This document shows, one piece after another, positions 23,477-26,374 of a DNA stretch of 26,374 nt (its first letter is position 1; every line of letters begins with the position of its first letter). Location of the stretch: assembly GCA_038522635.1 (NCBI GenBank), contig JBCBJZ010000032.1, positions 1 to 26,374 on the forward strand. The letters are read 5' to 3'. Both the position numbers and the translations under genes were made by a program. The notes under the pieces were generated by a model. That model saw only the letters and a list, made by a program, of their open reading frames with translations, was not told the DNA's origin and did not search any database. Source of the DNA: JBCBJZ01 sp038522635. Its GTDB lineage: Bacteria; Pseudomonadota; Alphaproteobacteria; Rhizobiales; Hyphomicrobiaceae.

Positions 23477-24427
23477 ATGCCTGAGTATCAAAACATCTTC
23501 ACCAGGGTGCAGATCCGCGGCGGGGAACCGGAAGCCGGTGTGCCCGTGGACGAGAAGGTCTGGACCCGCGACGGGACGCCTTGGTACGCCTACTGGATGG
23601 GCAAACTTGGCGATGCCCAGGTCGGCCCGATGTACATAGGCGGGCTAGGCTTCGCAGCCTTCCTGTTCGGCATCGTCGCCATCATCATCATGGGCCTCAA
23701 CATGATGGCCCAGGTGAACTGGAACCCGTACGACTTCGTGGTGCGCCTGCCTTGGCTGTCGCTCAACCCGCCCAAGCCTGAATACGGTTTGCAGATCATC
23801 CCGCCGCTCGCAGAAGGCGGCTGGTGGTTGATCGCCGGCTTCTTCCTGACGGCGTCGATCCTGCTGTTCTGGGCCCGCACCTACGTCAACGCGCGCCGCC
23901 TTAACATGGGGACGCACGTCGCCTGGGCGTTCGCCTCTGCGATCTGGCTCTACCTGGTGCTGGGCTTCATCCGCCCGATCGCCATGGGCTCTTGGAGCGA
24001 AGCGGTACCGTTCGGGTTCCTGGCTCACCTGGAGTGGACCAACTACTTCTCGATCTACTACGGCAACCTCTTCTACAACCCCTTCCACGCCCTCTCGATC
24101 GTGTTCCTGTACGGCTCAGCGCTGCTGTTTGCCATGCACGGCGCGACCATCCTGGCGGTAAGCCGCTACGGTGGTGATCGCGAGATCGAGCAGATCACCG
24201 ACCGCGGCACCGCCTCGGAACGCGCCGGCCTGTTCTGGCGGTGGACGATGGGCTTCAACGCCAGCATGGAATCGATCCACCGCTGGGCCTGGTGGTTCGC
24301 CGTGCTGTGCACGCTGACCGGCGGCATCGGCATCCTGCTCACCGGAACGGTGGTCCAGGACTGGAGCGCATGGGCCGCCACGCACGGCTTCTTCGCCGAC
24401 GACACCCATTACGTGCCGGAGAACTGA
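23477..24427 (+). CDS. pufM: Photosynthetic reaction centre M subunit PufM
   Basis: The 316-residue product begins MPEYQNIFTRVQIRG and carries the M-subunit signature. Ligands appear two positions higher than in Rhodobacter sphaeroides: His184 and His204 for bacteriochlorophylls, and His221, His268 and Glu236 for the iron. The helix segments YYGNLFYNPFHALSIVFLYG and MGFNASMESIHRWAWWFAVL are typical. It is nine residues longer than the Rhodobacter protein, from two more residues upstream of the ligands and an extended C-terminus DDTHYVPEN. It is the last puf gene here: no pufC (tetrahaem cytochrome) or pufX follows within the window. A 10-pair hairpin follows its stop. Identification is firm. 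Confidence 0.98.
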   Translation: MPEYQNIFTRVQIRGGEPEAGVPVDEKVWTRDGTPWYAYWMGKLGDAQVGPMYIGGLGFAAFLFGIVAIIIMGLNMMAQVNWNPYDFVVRLPWLSLNPPKPEYGLQIIPPLAEGGWWLIAGFFLTASILLFWARTYVNARRLNMGTHVAWAFASAIWLYLVLGFIRPIAMGSWSEAVPFGFLAHLEWTNYFSIYYGNLFYNPFHALSIVFLYGSALLFAMHGATILAVSRYGGDREIEQITDRGTASERAGLFWRWTMGFNASMESIHRWAWWFAVLCTLTGGIGILLTGTVVQDWSAWAATHGFFADDTHYVPEN

Positions 24428-24446
24428 CCCGCGGCAGTGGGCACGT

Positions 24447-24491
24447 GGCCGAAGCGATCGTGAGTTTACCGCCTCCCGACACGCTTCGGCC
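24447..24491 (+). terminator. Hairpin after pufM
   Basis: GGCCGAAGCG (24447-24456) pairs perfectly with CGCTTCGGCC (24482-24491) around a 25-base loop, 19 bases after the pufM stop. No T-run follows, so it may stabilise the 3' end of the puf message or act with Rho rather than as an intrinsic terminator. Confidence 0.5.
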
Positions 24492-24506
24492 GAACTCTCT
24501 CACGTT

Positions 24507-24532
24507 AGAGCAACGGGCGCAAAGTGCGAATC
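24507..24532 (+). repeat. Palindromic intergenic repeat, family A, half copy
   Basis: AGAGCAACGGGCGCAAAGTG is identical to the left arm of copy 1, followed by CGAATC. The complementary right arm is absent in the next 150 bases, so this is a half or decayed element. Confidence 0.75.
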
Positions 24533-24651
24533 GCTGGGTCAAACACGCCGGCCCGATCGATCGCCCGCTGATCAAGAGTCGGTTCGCTTCAGCTTGAAGC
24601 GGAACCGACATCTAAGCTTTTGTTTTGCCCTTCATCTTTCGCCTTAGGTGA

Positions 24652-24673
24652 TTCCACCTGAAGCGGATGAGCT
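24652..24673 (+). repeat. Relative of the 27-base direct repeat
   Basis: TTCCACCTGAAGCGGATGAG resembles the CCACCTGACGCGGATGAACT part of the repeats at 11253 and 11457. It lies about 120 bases after the family A half copy, echoing the association at 11253-11483. Confidence 0.5.
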
Positions 24674-25105
24674 CTAGGCGCCGCGCGCCAAACGTGTTGA
24701 TGGGGCAACGCTGCGCAACCGACGCGAACGGGCGCATGCGCTCGCCCTTCGCGCAGCGTCGGCTTTCAGGCAAAGTCCGACTGGATTGCGGAACTTGAAG
24801 CATTGCCGGACCGGTCGTGCGGCCAAACCGGACGACCGGACCGAACCGGGGCATAGCCAGTTCGCGGCTGACCACAGTCCTTCGGCTCAGCCAAGTTCGC
24901 ACCTGAGCTGGCGCGTGAACGTGAAAGCCGCCGGCCGACGTCAGGCAGCTTCGCTGCGATGCTCGGGTGCGGTGCTCTCGGCTGCTGTGCTCTCCGTAGT
25001 GCACTGGCCCGCACGCTCACGCCGCCCGGCTTCTCGGCGGTCGGCCGCTTGAGCTCAATGATCCCGCGCTGCTCAGCACAAGATCCAGCGCGTCAGGCAA
25101 ATCGT

Positions 25106-25135
25106 GGCTTCCGGAAGGTCGTGACAACGGAAGCC
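25106..25135 (+). promoter_or_regulatory. Hairpin upstream of the small membrane protein gene
   Basis: GGCTTCCG (25106-25113) pairs perfectly with CGGAAGCC (25128-25135), 8 pairs around 14 bases. It ends 18 bases before the ATG at 25154. It may affect the mRNA leader or be part of the repeat-rich block. Confidence 0.35.
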
Positions 25136-25153
25136 CCATCGCGGAGATGACCA

Positions 25154-25726
25154 ATGCGGACCGAAACACTCGCCACCTTGGCGCGCATGACCGAAAATCT
25201 GCCCTCGCTCGCGACCCTCGCCGGCGAGCCAATCCCCGGCGCAGAACCCAACATGTGGTTCCTGATGGCGCTGCTTTACCTGGCACTCGGGGTGATGGTG
25301 GCAGCTGGAACGCTCGTCGCCGGCGGCAATTGGCACGGCTGCTCGCCAGAGCGGCGCGCCTGGGCCGGCCGCCATCAGGCGCACGGCATGACGTTTGCCG
25401 CGCTCTTCATGTTGCTGGGCCTCGTGCTGCTCGCGGTTGCGCATCTGCGCACCGTCGGCATGGGGCCGACCGTGGTGCTGCTGCTCGGCGGGATCGTCGT
25501 TTTGCTGACGGCCTACGCGCTGTCAGGTGGCGTCTTCGAAGGCGATGCAAGCCCTGACCAGGCCGCCGCCGCCTCAGAGCCGGTGCGCGCGTCAACTTAC
25601 ACAGCAGAACCAACACTGGTAAGCGCCGCCCCCCAACATCGGATCGCCAATGCCGGTGCTGGCATCGGGGCGGGCGATCGTTACGCGCCAGCGTCAGCGC
25701 CCACACTGGCCCTTTGCTGGCTGTAG
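25154..25726 (+). CDS. Small membrane protein of unknown function
   Basis: I do not recognise this 190-residue protein. It has three likely membrane helices: residues about 33-56 (NMWFLMALLYLALGVMVAAG), 76-98 (AHGMTFAALFMLLGLVLLAV) and 103-127 (GMGPTVVLLLGGIVVLLTAY). Between the first two is a charged loop GGNWHGCSPERRAWAGRHQ. The last 60 residues are Ala/Pro/Ser-rich and low complexity, ending LALCWL. The ATG has GGAG 8 bases upstream, which supports a real gene, as does the hydrophobic pattern. It is followed by another membrane protein gene in the same direction, 91 bases away. Nothing ties it to photosynthesis except position downstream of puf. The C-terminal tail is the weakest part and could reflect a frameshift. 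Confidence 0.6.
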   Translation: MRTETLATLARMTENLPSLATLAGEPIPGAEPNMWFLMALLYLALGVMVAAGTLVAGGNWHGCSPERRAWAGRHQAHGMTFAALFMLLGLVLLAVAHLRTVGMGPTVVLLLGGIVVLLTAYALSGGVFEGDASPDQAAAASEPVRASTYTAEPTLVSAAPQHRIANAGAGIGAGDRYAPASAPTLALCWL

Positions 25727-25817
25727 GAAGGGCTGCCGGTTGGTTGAAGCTTGGCCGAGGTTGGGAAGCCGCTCTACCTTCATCGCCGTTTTCGACGCGT
25801 GATCAAAGGGCATAACG

Positions 25818-26374
25818 ATGGTCACCACCTTCAAGCTGCTCATCATCGCCCACATCGTCACGGGCACCACCGGGCTGCTCGCCATGTGGGTGCCCGTTCT
25901 CACGCGCAAAGGCAGCCCCAACCACAAGCTGTGGGGCCGGGTGTTCGTCTACGCGATGGTGGCCACCGGCACGATCGCGGTGGGCATCTCGATCTGCTCG
26001 TTGATCGCGCCACTCGCAACGCATCCCTTCTCGCAGGATGCGCCGCTGATCCGCGGCCTGTTCGGTTGGATGATGATGTATCTGGGCGTGCTGACGGTGG
26101 CGCTTGCCTGGCACAGCTTCGTTACTGTTCGCCATAAGCGCGACCAACGCGCCCAGGCAACGCCGCTCAATTACGCGCTGCAGGCGGCCATGGGCATCAG
26201 CGCGCTCGCCTGCGCCGGTTATGGCATCGCGATCGGCCAGGTCTTGATGGTGGCGGTAGCGGTGCCGGGCACGGTTGCCGCCATCCTCAACAGCCACTAC
26301 CTGGCGCAACGCGATCCCCTTCCCGATGAATGGCTGGTCCAGCATTTTCGCTGTGGGATCGGCGCTGGCATCTC
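25818..26374 (+). CDS. DUF2306-like integral membrane protein, partial (3' end outside window)
   Basis: The frame is open from ATG 25818 to the window edge (185 codons visible), with AAAGGG 8 bases upstream. The N-terminus MVTTFKLLIIAHIVTGTTGL, a short loop with TRKGSPNHKLWGRVFVYAMV, and later FGWMMMYLGVLTVALAWHSF, ALQAAMGISALACAGYGIAI and WLVQHFRCGIGAGI suggest a multi-helix membrane protein. The HIVTG helix, followed by a KG-x-x-H-x-x-x-G-R loop and a late H-x-x-x-x-IGAGI helix, resembles the DUF2306 family of predicted bacterial membrane proteins. Their function is unknown. The family assignment is moderate and rests on pattern only; the gene itself is clear. At least five hydrophobic segments are visible. 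Confidence 0.75.
   Translation, partial: MVTTFKLLIIAHIVTGTTGLLAMWVPVLTRKGSPNHKLWGRVFVYAMVATGTIAVGISICSLIAPLATHPFSQDAPLIRGLFGWMMMYLGVLTVALAWHSFVTVRHKRDQRAQATPLNYALQAAMGISALACAGYGIAIGQVLMVAVAVPGTVAAILNSHYLAQRDPLPDEWLVQHFRCGIGAGI

Larger units (their letters stand above)
24428..25153. other. Long noncoding region after pufM, rich in inverted repeats
   Basis: No credible gene is seen in these 726 bases. They contain the pufM hairpin (24447-24491), a half copy of the family A repeat (24507-24532), a bulged hairpin at 24578-24609 (GTCGGTTCGCTTCA pairing with TGAAGCGGAACCGAC), a relative of the 27-base direct repeat (24652-24673) and a bulged hairpin near 24724-24752 (GCGAACGGGCG with CGCCCTTCGC). 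Further stems are CCGGTCGT/ACGACCGG (24811-24839), GCAGC/GCTGC (24945-24957) and GGCTTCCG/CGGAAGCC (25106-25135). Confidence 0.65.

Noticed and set aside
24241..24597. 118-codon frame overlapping the end of pufM, considered as a possible pufX
   Set aside because: It begins deep inside pufM in another frame, is Arg/His-rich with no membrane helix, and so cannot be PufX.
24786..25052. Short + strand frame in the region after pufM (88 codons)
   Set aside because: Arg/Ser/Ala-rich composition, no ribosome site and overlap with several hairpins; not supported as a gene.

Overview
The window is GC-rich DNA from a purple photosynthetic bacterium, almost certainly an alphaproteobacterium. It carries a type-II reaction centre operon (pufQBALM), chlorophyllide a reductase genes (bchXYZ), bchC, and carotenoid genes crtC, crtD and crtF. 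These sit next to a translation cluster in typical alphaproteobacterial order (nusA, ylxR, infB, rbfA, truB). I cannot name the genus from sequence alone.

Layout: 1-6658 is the nusA-ylxR-infB-rbfA-truB cluster on the + strand (nusA is cut by the left edge). 6682-11170 holds a divergent pair: an AbrB-family membrane protein on the - strand and a large AsmA-family protein with an unusual proline-rich N-terminus on the + strand. 11171-11483 is a noncoding block of nested repeats. 11483-14648 runs on the - strand: a glutathione S-transferase homologue, crtC and crtD. 14890-21837 runs on the + strand: crtF, then bchC-bchX-bchY-bchZ-pufQ packed with overlapping or touching ends. 22103-24427 is pufB, pufA, pufL and pufM. 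24428-25153 is a long noncoding region full of inverted repeats. It is followed by an unrecognised small membrane protein and a DUF2306-like membrane protein cut by the right edge.

How it works together: crtF and crtD/crtC are transcribed divergently from a region with two 18-bp TGT-N12-ACA palindromes, the binding site of the aerobic repressor PpsR/CrtJ. A second pair lies before bchC. Both pairs have the same 7-bp gap, which suggests coordinated oxygen/light control of pigment synthesis. The bchC promoter probably reads through bchXYZ into pufQBALM as a superoperon. Stem-loops between pufQ and pufB, before pufB, between pufA and pufL, and after pufM fit RNA processing that sets LH1 to reaction-centre stoichiometry. 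The window has no crtE beside crtF, no pufC or pufX after pufM, and no further photosynthesis genes on either flank, so this block looks detached from the rest of the photosynthesis genes.

The least explained signal is a family of dispersed palindromic intergenic repeats (5544-5614, 11307-11378, half copy at 24507-24532, possible remnant at 12146-12160). At 11253-11483 one copy is nested with a second palindrome between 27-bp direct repeats.
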